Shown: positions 8,810 to 17,945, counted from the first letter of the stretch. The stretch is 64,000 nt of DNA from an uncultured Neomegalonema sp. (GCA_937911325.1 CALDSD010000099.1:1-64000), one strand, 5' to 3'. The notes: generated by a model from the sequence alone, not told the origin. Program-made: numbers and translations.

Positions 8810-9323
8810 AGCCGACTCCTGCACCTACTAGCCCCAGCCAGTCCTGCTCGGCTCCAGATTCTGACAGACTGTCTTTTGGTTTCGCCATTCATCACACATA
8901 GCGCGCCGGCCCCGAGATCTGCAGACCCAAACAGGTTTTCTTTATCCAGAAACCGCGCATGTATCCGAACCGCATTCGCAGACCTCTCGTGAGAGGGTGT
9001 GCGATTTCTTGAGCCCAAAGACGTGATTTCGCCCAAGGCTCCCGCGTCGAAACGGTGGCCGCCGCTGTCCGGTCAAATGCGCTCAAAACCTACCGAATTT
9101 CTGTGGATAAAGCTGAGGAGAACGCTCTCTTTCGAGGAGAACCCCGAATACACTGATAAGTTAAACTTACACCGATCGAGATAAGCCTTATGCCCAGATC
9201 CGATTTGGCGGGAAAAAATTCTCTATTCTGCTAATTTTTGCCCAGCAGGTAGAACTTTTTTCCGAGTCTCTCTGCGGCCGTTTGTCGTGTCTACTGGTGT
9301 TGACAACTCAGGAAGTTCACCTG
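8810..9323. other. Gene-free gap with DnaA-box-like sites
   Basis: A 514-base gap upstream of uvrC and downstream of folB, both on the minus strand. I see no credible gene. It holds TTATCCAGA at 8942-8950 (one mismatch to the DnaA box), a perfect DnaA box TGTGGATAA at 9102-9110, TTATGCCCA at 9188-9196 (one mismatch), further TTATC cores near 9152 and 9179, and an AT-rich stretch at 9211-9260. A short hairpin with CCTCTC/GAGAGG arms lies near 8982-8996. It could be the uvrC promoter region, a DnaA-controlled element or an origin. The sequence alone does not decide. Confidence 0.5.
9159..9215. promoter_or_regulatory. Ordered block module shared with dnaA upstream region
   Basis: Four blocks, AGTTAAA (9159-9165), ATCGAGA (9175-9181), CTTATGCCC (9187-9195) and CCGATTTGGCGGGAAA (9200-9215), recur in the same order and orientation at 59654-59689 upstream of dnaA, with slightly different spacing. 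Here the module lies about 350-400 bases upstream of the uvrC start. It also contains a near DnaA box. The function is inferred to be regulatory. Confidence 0.45.
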
Positions 9324-9752
9324 TCAACGACAGCGAGTCAGAGCGACTCCAGCGGCCCGCGCATCAGTGATCGCTTCCGGTTTTTCAACGATAACAGTGA
9401 CTTCCATGATGCGATCGTCTTCAAGGCAATGCGTGGCGATCTGCTCGCACATCGTCTCGACGTAATCGATGTGTCCGCTCTGCGCGAGCCGCCGCACCAT
9501 ATTCGTCAGGCTTTCATAGCAGACGACATCACGCGCCAGCTCGTCGCCGTCCCGAGGAGGGGGCATGAAGACCAGCTGGAAGTCTTTGTCCGCCGGGCGG
9601 ACCGAGAGATCCAAGCTCACGATGATCGGTTGGAGTTTCTCAAGCTCGTGAGGATGAACGCCGATCGACGCGTCCAAGGTATAGTCACGAACAAAAACAC
9701 GACGAAGGTCAGCGGCGTTCTGACCGCTAGAGAGTTCCGGGCTGTCTCGCAT
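9324..9752 (-). CDS. folB: Dihydroneopterin aldolase
   Basis: A 142-residue FolB-type aldolase that cleaves 7,8-dihydroneopterin to 6-hydroxymethyl-dihydropterin and glycolaldehyde in folate biosynthesis. Recognisable segments are the N-terminal substrate region (VRDYTLDASIGVHPHE), the DYVETMCEQIATHCL helix, and the C-terminal EVTVIVEKPEA strand with the conserved E-K-P. It follows the FolM-like reductase by ten bases and is probably cotranscribed with it, which supports a pterin role for both. Confidence 0.9.
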   Translation of the reverse strand: MRDSPELSSGQNAADLRRVFVRDYTLDASIGVHPHELEKLQPIIVSLDLSVRPADKDFQLVFMPPPRDGDELARDVVCYESLTNMVRRLAQSGHIDYVETMCEQIATHCLEDDRIMEVTVIVEKPEAITDARAAGVALTRCR

Positions 9753-9762
9753 TTGCTAACCG

Positions 9763-10551
9763 CTACTCAGACAGGCCGATGATGTCGGGCGTCTGCCAGA
9801 TAAGATGTTGACCACCGTCCACAGAGATCATTTGCCCCGTGACCGACCTTGCGTCGATGAAATACCGAAGCGCGGCGCAGATATCTGACGCATCTGCGCC
9901 GCGTTGTAAAATGGTTGCGGCACGTTGGCGAAGAAAATGATCGTCCGTCTGTCGATCGTTGGCCATCGTCGGGCCCGGGCCAATGCCGTTCACCCTGATA
10001 CGCGGCCCCAAAGCCTGCGCGGCCGTTCGGGTGAAAGCCCACAGCCCCATCTTCGCGATCGTGTAGCTCATGAACATGGGCGTCAGCTTGTGCACGCGTT
10101 GATCCAGCATGTTGACGACAAGACCACTTGCGAGAGGTTCGCCATCGACAACGCGCATGTCCGGACATTGCTCAGCGAATCTCTGCGTCAGCACAAACGG
10201 AGCGCGCAGATTCGATTCGACGTGCCGGTCCCAACTCTCGCGCGACGCGGTCTCGATGCTGTCATTCTCGAAGATCGACGCGTTGTTGACCAACAGGGTC
10301 AGCGGTTGACCCAGCGCTTCGGCCGCCCGATCCACCAGGGGCGAGCTTTGCGTCTCGTCCAACAGGTCCGCCTGCAAGGACACAGCCGCAGGCGCGCCGA
10401 GGCTCAACGCCTCTTCAACGGTCGCGTAGGCGTCAGCAGCCGATCCGTTAAAGTGAATTCCGACCGCCCATCCCTGCTTGGCGAGATCGAGCGCCATGGC
10501 GCGCCCGAGGCGTTTCGCGGCTCCAGTTACGAGCGCTGCTCCAACATTCAT
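9763..10551 (-). CDS. SDR oxidoreductase, FolM-like dihydropteridine reductase
   Basis: A 262-residue classical short-chain dehydrogenase. It has the nucleotide-binding TGAAKRLGRA near residue 9, the NNAS motif, and a Y-x3-K catalytic pair in SYTIAK. The C-terminal SVDGGQHLIWQTPDI resembles the alphaproteobacterial FolM/pteridine-reductase group, and the position directly upstream of folB supports a pterin or folate reduction role. A different SDR substrate cannot be excluded. The start ATG 10551 has GAGG seven bases upstream. It lies 22 bases downstream of the antiporter gene on the same strand. Confidence 0.75.
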   Translation of the reverse strand: MNVGAALVTGAAKRLGRAMALDLAKQGWAVGIHFNGSAADAYATVEEALSLGAPAAVSLQADLLDETQSSPLVDRAAEALGQPLTLLVNNASIFENDSIETASRESWDRHVESNLRAPFVLTQRFAEQCPDMRVVDGEPLASGLVVNMLDQRVHKLTPMFMSYTIAKMGLWAFTRTAAQALGPRIRVNGIGPGPTMANDRQTDDHFLRQRAATILQRGADASDICAALRYFIDARSVTGQMISVDGGQHLIWQTPDIIGLSE

Positions 10552-10573
10552 ATGCGGACCTCATTCTCCGCAG

Positions 10574-11539
10574 TTAGATTGGCGTCGGAGTGGGCTGCAA
10601 GACAAGCGCGATGTACACGACATAGGCTGCGACGAACACGCCGCCGGCGATGCGGCCGACATTGCGGCGCATAAAGATGAAGGGCGCAAGCGCGGCCGAC
10701 GCGGCGACCATCACCCAGAGGTTCAGGTTGAGGAACTCCGCCGGCAGCGTGATCTCGCCGAGCGACGCCGCAACGCCGAGGATGGCGAGAAGATTGAAGA
10801 GGTTGGATCCGATAACGTTGCCAATCGCGACGTCAGCGCGGCCGCGCACAGCAGCCATGACAGTGGTGGCGAGTTCGGGGAGCGAGGTGCCCAGAGCGAT
10901 TATCGTCAGCCCAACCGCTTCGTCGGACAATCCATAGGAAAGCGCGATATCCCGCGCGCCTTCGATGGCGAAACCCGCGCCAACCGGCAAACCGATGATG
11001 CCGATGCCAATCAGCGAGGCGATTTTCCACGGCGGCATCTGCGGGTCGGCGTCTTCCAACTCGTCCGGGACTTCGACGTCCTCGCCCCGCGCACGGCTGG
11101 CCATCGCCGACCGGTACGTGTCGAAGAGGAACATCGCCAGCATCGTGAGAAGCAAACCGCCCTGCCACCAGGTCAACGGGCCCGCCAGACAAAGCGCGAC
11201 GGCCACCATGGTGACGAACATCATGATGATGTAGTTGCGCCGCGTTTCGTTGGAATGATCTCCCATCGGCGCCAGCAAGGCCGGCAACCCCAGAACAAGC
11301 AGGACGTTGGCGATGTTGCTGCCGATGACGTTGCCGACGGCGAGGCCCGGAACGCCTTCCATCACGGACTCGATGGTGACGAACAACTCGGGGGCCGAGG
11401 TGCCGAACGCAACAATCGTCAAGCCGACGATCACTGCCGGTATCCCGGCGCGCAGACCCAAGGAAACGGCGCCTCGAACGAGCAGATCGCCGGCGATCAA
11501 CAATAGCATCAGGCCGACGGCCACGTAGACAAAGCTCAT
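10574..11539 (-). CDS. Calcium/sodium antiporter, CaCA family
   Basis: A 321-residue integral membrane protein built of two inverted alpha-repeats typical of YrbG-like K+-independent Na+/Ca2+ exchangers. Each half carries the conserved G-T-S-x-PE segment: AFGTSAPELFVT in the first and ALGTSLPELATT in the second, with a following N-x-x-GSN (GNVIGSNIAN, GNVIGSNLFN). About ten transmembrane helices are evident. It probably exports Ca2+ at the inner membrane. It is followed by the folM-like and folB genes in the same direction; its own upstream gap of 215 bases holds the likely promoter. Confidence 0.9.
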   Translation of the reverse strand: MSFVYVAVGLMLLLIAGDLLVRGAVSLGLRAGIPAVIVGLTIVAFGTSAPELFVTIESVMEGVPGLAVGNVIGSNIANVLLVLGLPALLAPMGDHSNETRRNYIIMMFVTMVAVALCLAGPLTWWQGGLLLTMLAMFLFDTYRSAMASRARGEDVEVPDELEDADPQMPPWKIASLIGIGIIGLPVGAGFAIEGARDIALSYGLSDEAVGLTIIALGTSLPELATTVMAAVRGRADVAIGNVIGSNLFNLLAILGVAASLGEITLPAEFLNLNLWVMVAASAALAPFIFMRRNVGRIAGGVFVAAYVVYIALVLQPTPTPI

Positions 11540-11754
11540 TCCGCTCAGACTCCTCTGGGGCCGCCGCCTCTAGGGGCGCTCGATCCTGCCCGTCCCGCCT
11601 TGTTTGGTGTTTTTGTACACGTCGTTGAGGGGCTATGTAGGAGGATCCCCCCACATCACAATCGGCCGCGCCATGAATTGTCTGTGCAAATTTCGGCGGC
11701 GGCCTTTCAGCAACACTGATTAATGCGCTCTAAATATCTATTTTTGCGAGGCTT

Positions 11755-11937
11755 TTATTCTTCGGCACAATCGCAGATCCGCAGCGTTGAGCGGTAAGCG
11801 CCGCATTTCGGGCAGGGAATCAAGTCCTCAGCCGACGTAACCCTGGACTTTCGACCAACGCGCGAGCGGCCCAGGAAACGGAGTGCGAAAAGCACTCCGG
11901 CGACAATGCCCATCGTCAGTAGAATCTTGGTTACCAC
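11755..11937 (-). CDS. Small membrane protein with C-terminal zinc ribbon
   Basis: A 60-residue protein with one N-terminal transmembrane helix (about residues 4-22) and a C-terminal half-ribbon with cysteines 42, 45, 55 and 57 (PCPKCGAYR...CDC) suited to metal binding. It ends the run TIGR02444 protein - S49 peptidase - this gene, 18 bases after the peptidase stop. I do not know a function; placement suggests a link to membrane proteolysis or quality control, which is inference. Confidence 0.65.
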   Translation of the reverse strand: MVTKILLTMGIVAGVLFALRFLGRSRVGRKSRVTSAEDLIPCPKCGAYRSTLRICDCAEE

Positions 11938-11955
11938 CTGAGCACTCCGAACCGG

Positions 11956-12804
11956 TTACAAGCCAAAGCGCGCCCACAGCGCTCGCGTTTCAAGCTTCTC
12001 CAAGGCGCCGTCGATCAAATCCTCCGCCAGGCCGTCACGGCGCAACCCGCCGCCAAAACGCTCCCAGAAACTGCGACGCGGCTCAATCACGTTGAAGCGG
12101 ACCCGTTCGCCGTAGCGCTCTCGCAAGAAGGGTCGAAGTCTGGCGATCCCATCCGCAAGCCCCGTTTGAACAGCGTCTTCGCCCACCCAAACTTCGCCCG
12201 AGAACAGGTCGGCGCCGGGTGGATTCCCCAGCCGAGCGCCTCGCGACTGCCGAACAAATTCAATGAAGTTTGCGTGTAGTTTCTCCTGAAGGCCCTGCAA
12301 CCATGCCCGATCTTCCGACTTCTCCGGAAGAAAGGGGTCCAGACGCGACTTCCGGTCGCCCGCTGTTTGCAGACGGCGCGTCACGCCCACGCGCTCGATC
12401 GCCTGGTCGAACCCGAAAGACGCGGAGATCACGCCAATCGATCCCACGATCGAGTTTTCATCGAGATAAATTTCATCGGCAGCACAGGCCAGCATATAGC
12501 CGCCGGACGCCGCGACATCTTCGCAAAACGCCAGCACCGGAACGTCTTTCTCGGACGCAAGATCGCGGATCCGGCGGGCGATCAGGGACGACTGGGCGGG
12601 CGAACCGCCGGGCGAGTTGATCGCCAAGGCGACGGCCTTGAGGCGCTTTGCCTCGAAAGCGCGCTCGATCTGTTCTGCGAGCCGGGCGTCGTCCAGTCCT
12701 CGCGACAGGCGGCCTCCCCCGCCAATCGCGCCAGATAGCCTCAGCACGCTGACGCATGGTTCCGGGCGCAGCATTCTGCCAACTCGTCTTCCGATCCAAC
12801 TCAT
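11956..12804 (-). CDS. S49 family serine peptidase (SppA/SohB-like)
   Basis: A 282-residue half-length signal-peptide-peptidase-type protease. The nucleophile is Ser100 in DVAASGGYMLA and the general base is Lys152 in GDRKSRLDPF, the arrangement of single-domain bacterial SppA. The upstream NSPGGSPAQ segment supplies the oxyanion region. No clear transmembrane helix or signal peptide is visible, so it may act in the cytoplasm or peripherally. The frame extends to 12882, but ATG 12804 (MSWIGRRVG), seven bases after the upstream gene's stop, gives the normal family start. Confidence 0.88.
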   Translation of the reverse strand: MSWIGRRVGRMLRPEPCVSVLRLSGAIGGGGRLSRGLDDARLAEQIERAFEAKRLKAVALAINSPGGSPAQSSLIARRIRDLASEKDVPVLAFCEDVAASGGYMLACAADEIYLDENSIVGSIGVISASFGFDQAIERVGVTRRLQTAGDRKSRLDPFLPEKSEDRAWLQGLQEKLHANFIEFVRQSRGARLGNPPGADLFSGEVWVGEDAVQTGLADGIARLRPFLRERYGERVRFNVIEPRRSFWERFGGGLRRDGLAEDLIDGALEKLETRALWARFGL

Positions 12805-12811
12805 TCTGAAG

Positions 12812-13309
12812 TCATCCTTCTTCGACGGCGATTGACAGCAGCGCGCGCCAATCGGGCTCGGACGCGACGGTGTCGACCCCACTCAACTTGAGACAGGAGA
12901 TAAGATTTTCTGCGGCCGCATCGACACCCGCGCGGCCATCCGTCTCGGCCCATTGCGCGATGGTCTGCTGCTGGAGCTTTTCGCCAGCCAGCTCAAGCCG
13001 CTTCACCTGCTCTCTAAACGGCGCCGCATCGACATCGGCGACGCCCGTCTTTAGATCGATGCGAAGATCGCGCAAAGGTTGGACGGCGCGAACGCGCCAT
13101 TCCCTGCTGAAGCGGACGACCTTTTCCGCAGACGTGGCTTTCAAGCGCCCAGACTCCAAACCCGTCCAAAGCGCAAACAGCACCACATTGACGTCGCACC
13201 CGTGCGCGTCCTGGAGCTTGAGGCACAACCCGGCGGCTCCCTCGCGGGCGTAAAGCCGCAACGAGAACCGCCAAAACGCATCATTCGTTTCATTTCCGGA
13301 CGAAGACAT
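12812..13309 (-). CDS. TIGR02444 / DUF2390-type conserved protein
   Basis: A 165-residue soluble alpha-helical protein. The FWRFSLRLYAREGAAGLCL and CDVNVVLFALW segments near the N-terminus match what I recall of the TIGR02444 (DUF2390) family, which has no assigned reaction. The start at 13309 (MSSSGNETND) is chosen because upstream frame sequence looks non-coding. It is divergent from the YdcH-like gene and leads the peptidase operon. Confidence 0.7.
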   Translation of the reverse strand: MSSSGNETNDAFWRFSLRLYAREGAAGLCLKLQDAHGCDVNVVLFALWTGLESGRLKATSAEKVVRFSREWRVRAVQPLRDLRIDLKTGVADVDAAPFREQVKRLELAGEKLQQQTIAQWAETDGRAGVDAAAENLISCLKLSGVDTVASEPDWRALLSIAVEEG

Positions 13310-13428
13310 CGCAATCCATTCGCACAATGTTGTTGATTGTTGTATATGTTTGGCTTCGGTGCTGCGTGCGGGGGCGGGCGCGGCTCGTCGATACAGCATC
13401 AAACCTGATCCACGGATAAGGTGATGAC

Positions 13429-13638
13429 ATGGTAGTAATGAGTCCGGAAGAAACCTTGCGGATGAAACTTGAGGCATTGCTCAATGAGCATAAGCGCTTG
13501 AACGACGCGGTCGACGCAGCGTCAAACGGCGGCGGCTTCGTAAGCCTCGAAGTGCAGCGAATGAAGAAGCGTAAGCTCGTCCTGAAAGACGAAATCACCA
13601 AGCTGCGGGACAAGTTGACGCCAGACATCATCGCCTAG
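13429..13638 (+). CDS. YdcH/DUF465 family small protein
   Basis: A 69-residue helical hairpin protein of the DUF465 (YdcH) family. It shows the usual EALLNEHKRLNDAVDAA helix, a glycine turn (SNGGG), and a second basic helix MKKRKLVLKDEITKLRDKL. Function is unknown in the family. ATG 13429 has AAGG seven bases upstream; ATG 13438 is an alternative. A strong terminator follows before purE. Confidence 0.85.
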   Translation: MVVMSPEETLRMKLEALLNEHKRLNDAVDAASNGGGFVSLEVQRMKKRKLVLKDEITKLRDKLTPDIIA

Positions 13639-13665
13639 AAACACGCGAGTTTCTGTTGCGTTTTG

Positions 13666-13691
13666 GGCCGCGGTCGCACAGAACCGCGGCC
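13666..13691 (+). terminator. Terminator after the YdcH-like gene
   Basis: A perfect 9-bp stem, GGCCGCGGT/ACCGCGGCC, with an eight-base loop, followed by TTATTGCTTTT. It separates the YdcH-like gene from purE. Confidence 0.75.
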
Positions 13692-13727
13692 TTATTGCTT
13701 TTGGATGGTTGAGAAGTGGGAGGCTCG

Positions 13728-14234
13728 ATGGCGGCGCCCTTGGATCCTGAAAACGCGCTGGTCGGCATTGTGATGGGCAGTCAATCGGACTGGCCGACGA
13801 TGCAGCTCGCCTCCGAGACCCTGACGGCGCTTGGCGTCGCGCACGAATGTAAGATCGTATCCGCCCATCGTACGCCTGACCGGATGTTCGACTACGCGGC
13901 GACGGCGCGGGCGCGGGGCCTGAAGGCGATCATCGCAGGCGCCGGCGGGGCCGCGCATCTGCCGGGCATGCTCGCCGCCAAAACATCTCTTCCCGTTTTT
14001 GGCGTCCCTATTCAGTCGAAGACCCTCTCGGGCCTGGATAGCCTGCTTTCGATCGTTCAGATGCCAAAGGGGATCCCGGTGGGCACGCTCGCCATCGGAG
14101 AGGCCGGCGCGATCAACGCCGCCCTTTTGGCCGCCAGCGGGCTGAGCGCCTTTGCCCCGGGCCTCGCCGCCCGGCTCGACGCCTGGCGGCAGGCGCAGTC
14201 CGACGCGGTCGCAATCGAGCCTACTGACGGATGA
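13728..14234 (+). CDS. purE: N5-carboxyaminoimidazole ribonucleotide mutase
   Basis: Class I PurE (168 residues) converts N5-CAIR to CAIR in de novo purine synthesis. Key segments are GSQSDWPTM (phosphate binding), [14 protein letters not shown] with the catalytic His, [11 protein letters not shown] and GVPIQSK. The frame opens at GTG 13716, but GGGAGG at 13718-13723 sits correctly before ATG 13728. The gene overlaps purK by ATGA, fitting the obligatory PurK-PurE pair. Confidence 0.96.
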   Translation: MAAPLDPENALVGIVMGSQSDWPTMQLASETLTALGVAHECKIVSAHRTPDRMFDYAATARARGLKAIIAGAGGAAHLPGMLAAKTSLPVFGVPIQSKTLSGLDSLLSIVQMPKGIPVGTLAIGEAGAINAALLAASGLSAFAPGLAARLDAWRQAQSDAVAIEPTDG

Positions 14235-15313
14235 GCCCAATGGTGGAACCGGGTTGCAGCGTCGGGATCCTCGGCGGCGGGCAGTTAGGTCGAATGCTGG
14301 CGATGGCCGCGGCTCGGCTGGGTCTGAGACCGCATATCTACGCGCCAGCGGGCGACAATCCCGCCTTCCAGGTCTGCGATAAGGCGACGGAGGGCGCCTA
14401 TGACGACGTCGAAGCGCTGAAGCGGTTCGCCCAATCCTGCGATGTCGTCACGCTGGAGTTTGAGAACGTCCCCGCCGACGCTTTGACCGCGATCGCGGCG
14501 GAAGCGCCTGTGTATCCAGACGCCAATGCGTTGAGAGTCAGTCAGGATCGCCTGACCGAAAAGACCTTCTTGCAAGAGGCCGTGATCGCGACGACGCGCT
14601 TCGCCAAGATCGACGAGATCGCCGAGCTTCGCGACGCGCTCGAGGAGTTTGGCGGCCAGGGCGTTCTGAAGACCCGACGCCTCGGCTATGACGGGAAGGG
14701 CCAGGTTCGGTTGCGCTTCGGCGACCAGGCCGAGAGCGCGCTTGCCCAGATCGGTCATGCGCCCGCGATTCTGGAGGCGATCTCGCCCTTCGAGCGCGAG
14801 CTCTCTGTTATCGTCGCGCGGGGCCGCGCCGGCGAGATCCGCTCCTTCGATCCGGCTGAAAACGTCCATCGCGACGGGATCTTGCACACCAGCGCCGTCC
14901 CGGGCGCGATCCCCGCGGAGCAAGCGCGCGTCGCCATCGAGACAGCCACGCGCCTTGCAGACGCGCTCGGCTACGTTGGGGTCATGGGTGTCGAGTTCTT
15001 TGCGTTGCCCGACGGCAAGCTGCAGGTCAACGAGTTCGCGCCACGGGTCCACAACTCGGGGCATTGGACGATCGAAGCCTGCGCGGTCAGCCAATTCGAG
15101 CAACATATCCGCGCTGTCTGCGGGTGGCCGCTAGGCGATCCGAAACGGCATTCAGACGCGCAGATGACGAACCTCATCGGCGACGAGATCCATGCCGAGG
15201 CGCTGCGCGAGGGCGCGCCGCACACCGGCTTCCACCACTACGGCAAGGCTGAAGCGCGGCCCGGCCGGAAAATGGGTCATGTCACCCGATTAACAGGCCC
15301 GGCGGCGCGTTAA
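14231..15313 (+). CDS. purK: 5-(carboxyamino)imidazole ribonucleotide synthase
   Basis: ATP-grasp enzyme of 360 residues that uses bicarbonate and ATP to make N5-CAIR from AIR, feeding PurE. N-terminal [12 protein letters not shown] is the PurK signature. ATP-grasp elements include [14 protein letters not shown] and the Mg-binding [10 protein letters not shown]...[13 protein letters not shown]. It is translationally coupled to purE by a 4-base overlap. Its TAA interlocks with the stop of the convergent COQ9 gene in TTAA. Confidence 0.96.
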   Translation: MSPMVEPGCSVGILGGGQLGRMLAMAAARLGLRPHIYAPAGDNPAFQVCDKATEGAYDDVEALKRFAQSCDVVTLEFENVPADALTAIAAEAPVYPDANALRVSQDRLTEKTFLQEAVIATTRFAKIDEIAELRDALEEFGGQGVLKTRRLGYDGKGQVRLRFGDQAESALAQIGHAPAILEAISPFERELSVIVARGRAGEIRSFDPAENVHRDGILHTSAVPGAIPAEQARVAIETATRLADALGYVGVMGVEFFALPDGKLQVNEFAPRVHNSGHWTIEACAVSQFEQHIRAVCGWPLGDPKRHSDAQMTNLIGDEIHAEALREGAPHTGFHHYGKAEARPGRKMGHVTRLTGPAAR

Positions 15314-16032
15314 CCCGGCAGATCGACAGGCGTGCCGGTCTCCACCGGGCCGCCCGGTTTGCGAACACGGCTGGCCAACCACTCGGGCCCTCGCATCAGC
15401 ATTCTGCCCAACGGGTTCTCCTTGACCTGGGCTTTGAATTTCTCAAAGCGCATCACGCCGTCGATCCGACGGTCGAGAAAGCCCCAGGTATCTTCGAAAC
15501 CCTCGCTGTTGTCGCCGAGCCAATAAAGGACGGTCGAACTGTACACGCCCGACAAGATTGCGCGTTTCGAATACCAGTTCAGATCCTCCGACGGGTCGCC
15601 CAGCGCGGTCCAGATGTGATCCGCCGTCTCCCATATCAGGCGAGCGCCCTCCGCAGTGTTCGTTGGCAGCGCGTATAACGCCGCCCCCTTGCGCACAGCT
15701 TCGCGATGGCGTGCGGCGATCTCGATCCTTGTCCGGACCGCGAAGGTGACCCTCTCGCGGATGCGCATCGCACCGAGATCCGCATTCTTCAAACGCTGGA
15801 CCATCTCCTCGTCGCCCAAACGGTGAAACGCGCTCGCAAGGTCCAAACCGCCGCGCGGATAGGCGAGTTTCGCAAGATTGCGGTCGACGCCCGCGTCCTC
15901 AATCGCAAGCTTGAGGCAGGCGTCCGACCATCCGTCGAACGGCACGTTTGGCAAAGCCGCCGTCAGGATGCGCGCTCGCGCTTCCAGGACCGGATCGGCA
16001 TCCCCCGAGGCATTTTGCGCATCTTTACTCAT
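15310..16032 (-). CDS. COQ9 family ubiquinone biosynthesis protein
   Basis: A 240-residue member of the COQ9 family, lipid-binding TetR-like-fold proteins that in eukaryotes present ubiquinone intermediates to COQ7. Family landmarks are NVPFDGWSD near the start, PRGGLDLASAFH and the C-terminal RRIDGVMRFEKFKAQVKENP. The frame opens at GTG 16041, but AGGTGG five bases before ATG 16032 supports that start. It is divergent from rpsU. Other ubiquinone genes, ubiE and ubiB, lie far away at 62 kb. Confidence 0.9.
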   Translation of the reverse strand: MSKDAQNASGDADPVLEARARILTAALPNVPFDGWSDACLKLAIEDAGVDRNLAKLAYPRGGLDLASAFHRLGDEEMVQRLKNADLGAMRIRERVTFAVRTRIEIAARHREAVRKGAALYALPTNTAEGARLIWETADHIWTALGDPSEDLNWYSKRAILSGVYSSTVLYWLGDNSEGFEDTWGFLDRRIDGVMRFEKFKAQVKENPLGRMLMRGPEWLASRVRKPGGPVETGTPVDLPG

Positions 16033-16058
16033 TTTAACCACCTAAGCCGTTAGATTCG

Positions 16059-16086
16059 TGGACATTGCCCATACTTAGCGTTATAT
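16059..16086 (+). promoter_or_regulatory. Candidate rpsU promoter
   Basis: TGGACA (16059-16064) and TTATAT (16081-16086) with a 16-base spacer resemble a sigma-70 promoter and lie 42 bases before the rpsU start, between divergent COQ9 and rpsU. Confidence 0.4.
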
Positions 16087-16128
16087 GGGCGGTCTTCCCG
16101 TCACCTTTAAGGAAAGGATGAGCTGACT

Positions 16129-16335
16129 GTGCAGGTAATGGTTCGTGAGAACAACGTCGATCAAGCGCTAAAGGCGCTCAAGAAGAAGATGCAGCGCGAA
16201 GGCATTTTTCGCGAGATGAAGCTGCGTCAACACTACGAAAAGCCGTCCGTCAAGCGCGCTCGCGAAAAAGCAGAAGCGATCCGCCGCGCCCGGAAACTGG
16301 CTCGTAAAAAGGCTCAGCGCGAAGGCCTGCTCTAA
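16129..16335 (+). CDS. rpsU: 30S ribosomal protein S21
   Basis: A 68-residue basic protein of the small ribosomal subunit that helps base-pairing of the 16S 3' end with mRNA. The start [19 protein letters not shown] and end [17 protein letters not shown] are typical of alphaproteobacterial S21. It uses a GTG start; the next in-frame ATG would remove the conserved MQV. It is monocistronic and followed by a strong terminator shared with pntB. Confidence 0.96.
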   Translation: MQVMVRENNVDQALKALKKKMQREGIFREMKLRQHYEKPSVKRAREKAEAIRRARKLARKKAQREGLL

Positions 16336-16430
16336 GCGCCAGCTGAACCTGCCCGTGAAATTCAGCGGATGACCCAAGGCAAAACGCGTCTGCGTAGCCT
16401 GCACGTCAACTCAAACCGTCATTCCGCACA

Positions 16431-16467
16431 AAAAGGACCGCCAGGAGAAAACTCCGGCGGTCCTTTT
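16431..16467. terminator. Bidirectional terminator between rpsU and pntB
   Basis: A hairpin with arms AAAAGGACCGCC and GGCGGTCCTTTT (12 bp) continues inward as GGAG/CTCC around an AAAA loop, with one bulged A. The A-rich left and T-rich right flanks allow it to terminate transcription from both convergent genes. Confidence 0.88.
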
Positions 16468-16492
16468 GCGTTTCTGTGCTCGCGCACCGTTA

Positions 16493-17932
16493 TCAGGACA
16501 TTTGTTGGAGCAGCTTATCCAGGCTGTCCTTGGCGTCGCCGTACAGCATCCGCGTGTTGTCCTTGAAGAACAGCGGGTTCTCGATGCCCGAATAACCCGT
16601 CCCGCGGCCCCGTTTGGAGACAATGACGTTCTTCGCCTTCCAAACCTCAAGAACCGGCATGCCGGCGATCGGCGAGCCCGGATCGTCCTGCGCCGCCGGG
16701 TTCACGATGTCGTTCGCGCCGATGATGATCGCCACATCCGTCTGCGGGAAGTCGTCGTTGATCTCATCCATCTCCAGAACGATGTCGTAAGGCACCTTCG
16801 CTTCGGCGAGCAGCACGTTCATGTGGCCCGGCAAACGGCCTGCGACCGGATGAATGGCGAAGCGGACAGTCTTGCCCTTGGCGCGCAACCGCCTGGTGAG
16901 CTCGGAAACCGACGACTGCGCCTGCGCAACCGCCAAACCGTAGCCCGGCACGATGATGACCTCGTCCGCGTCCTCAAGCTGTTGAGCGACAGTGTCGCTG
17001 TCGGTTGCGATCATCTCGCCCTCGACCGCCTGGCCGCTCGACTGCGCCTCGCCGCCAAACCCGCCCAGGATCACGCTGACGAAATGACGGTTCATCGCGC
17101 GGCACATGATGTAGCTGAGGATCGCGCCCGAAGAGCCGACCAGAGCGCCGGTGACGATCAGCAGATCGTTGCCAAGCGTGAAGCCGATCGCCGCGGCAGC
17201 CCAACCCGAATACGAGTTGAGCATCGACACGACCACGGGCATGTCCGCGCCGCCGATCGCCATGATCAGATGCGCGCCGATGACGCCAGCGATGATGGCC
17301 ATGAGCACCATCGTCCAGACGCCGCCGCCAGACATGTAGATGAACAGCAGGATCAAACATGCGGCCGCCATGCCGATGTTCAACAGATGCCGCGCCGGCA
17401 GGATCAGCGGTTTGCCGTCGAGTTTTCCGGCGAGCTTGCCGTACGCGATGACCGACCCCGTGAAAGTGATTGCGCCGATGAAGACGCCCAGGAAGATTTC
17501 GACCTGCATGATCGAGATTTCGACCGCCGACTTTTTCGCGAGGGTCGCGGCGAAACCTGTCAGCCCGGCTTTTTCGGCTTCGGTCATCATCTCGACCGCG
17601 CGATATTCAAAGTCGGCGTTCAGACCGATGAAAACCGCGGCCAGCCCGACGAGACTGTGAAAACCGGCGACCAGCTCGGGCATCTGGGTCATCTCGACCT
17701 TGTTGGCCACATACCAACCGGCGACGCCGCCCAACGCCACCATCGCGATCAGGATGCCGATATTGCTGTCGACTTCTGGACCGATAATCGTCGCCAGAAC
17801 GGCGATCGCCATGCCGACGATCCCGTACCAGATGCCGCGTTTGGCGCTCTCCTGGTTCGACAACCCGCCGAGGGAGAGGATGAAGAGAACGCTCGCGACC
17901 ACATAGGCCGCCTGAACAACTCCGATGCTCAT
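16493..17932 (-). CDS. pntB: NAD(P) transhydrogenase subunit beta
   Basis: A 479-residue subunit of the proton-pumping transhydrogenase, which drives hydride transfer from NADH to NADP+ with the proton gradient. The first two thirds hold about eight or nine transmembrane helices; the C-terminal domain III binds NADP(H), with [10 protein letters not shown] as the nucleotide loop and the [14 protein letters not shown] and [11 protein letters not shown] segments. It lies 13 bases after pntA and ends at the shared terminator. Confidence 0.96.
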   Translation of the reverse strand: MSIGVVQAAYVVASVLFILSLGGLSNQESAKRGIWYGIVGMAIAVLATIIGPEVDSNIGILIAMVALGGVAGWYVANKVEMTQMPELVAGFHSLVGLAAVFIGLNADFEYRAVEMMTEAEKAGLTGFAATLAKKSAVEISIMQVEIFLGVFIGAITFTGSVIAYGKLAGKLDGKPLILPARHLLNIGMAAACLILLFIYMSGGGVWTMVLMAIIAGVIGAHLIMAIGGADMPVVVSMLNSYSGWAAAAIGFTLGNDLLIVTGALVGSSGAILSYIMCRAMNRHFVSVILGGFGGEAQSSGQAVEGEMIATDSDTVAQQLEDADEVIIVPGYGLAVAQAQSSVSELTRRLRAKGKTVRFAIHPVAGRLPGHMNVLLAEAKVPYDIVLEMDEINDDFPQTDVAIIIGANDIVNPAAQDDPGSPIAGMPVLEVWKAKNVIVSKRGRGTGYSGIENPLFFKDNTRMLYGDAKDSLDKLLQQMS

Positions 17933-17945
17933 GTCCTATATTCCC

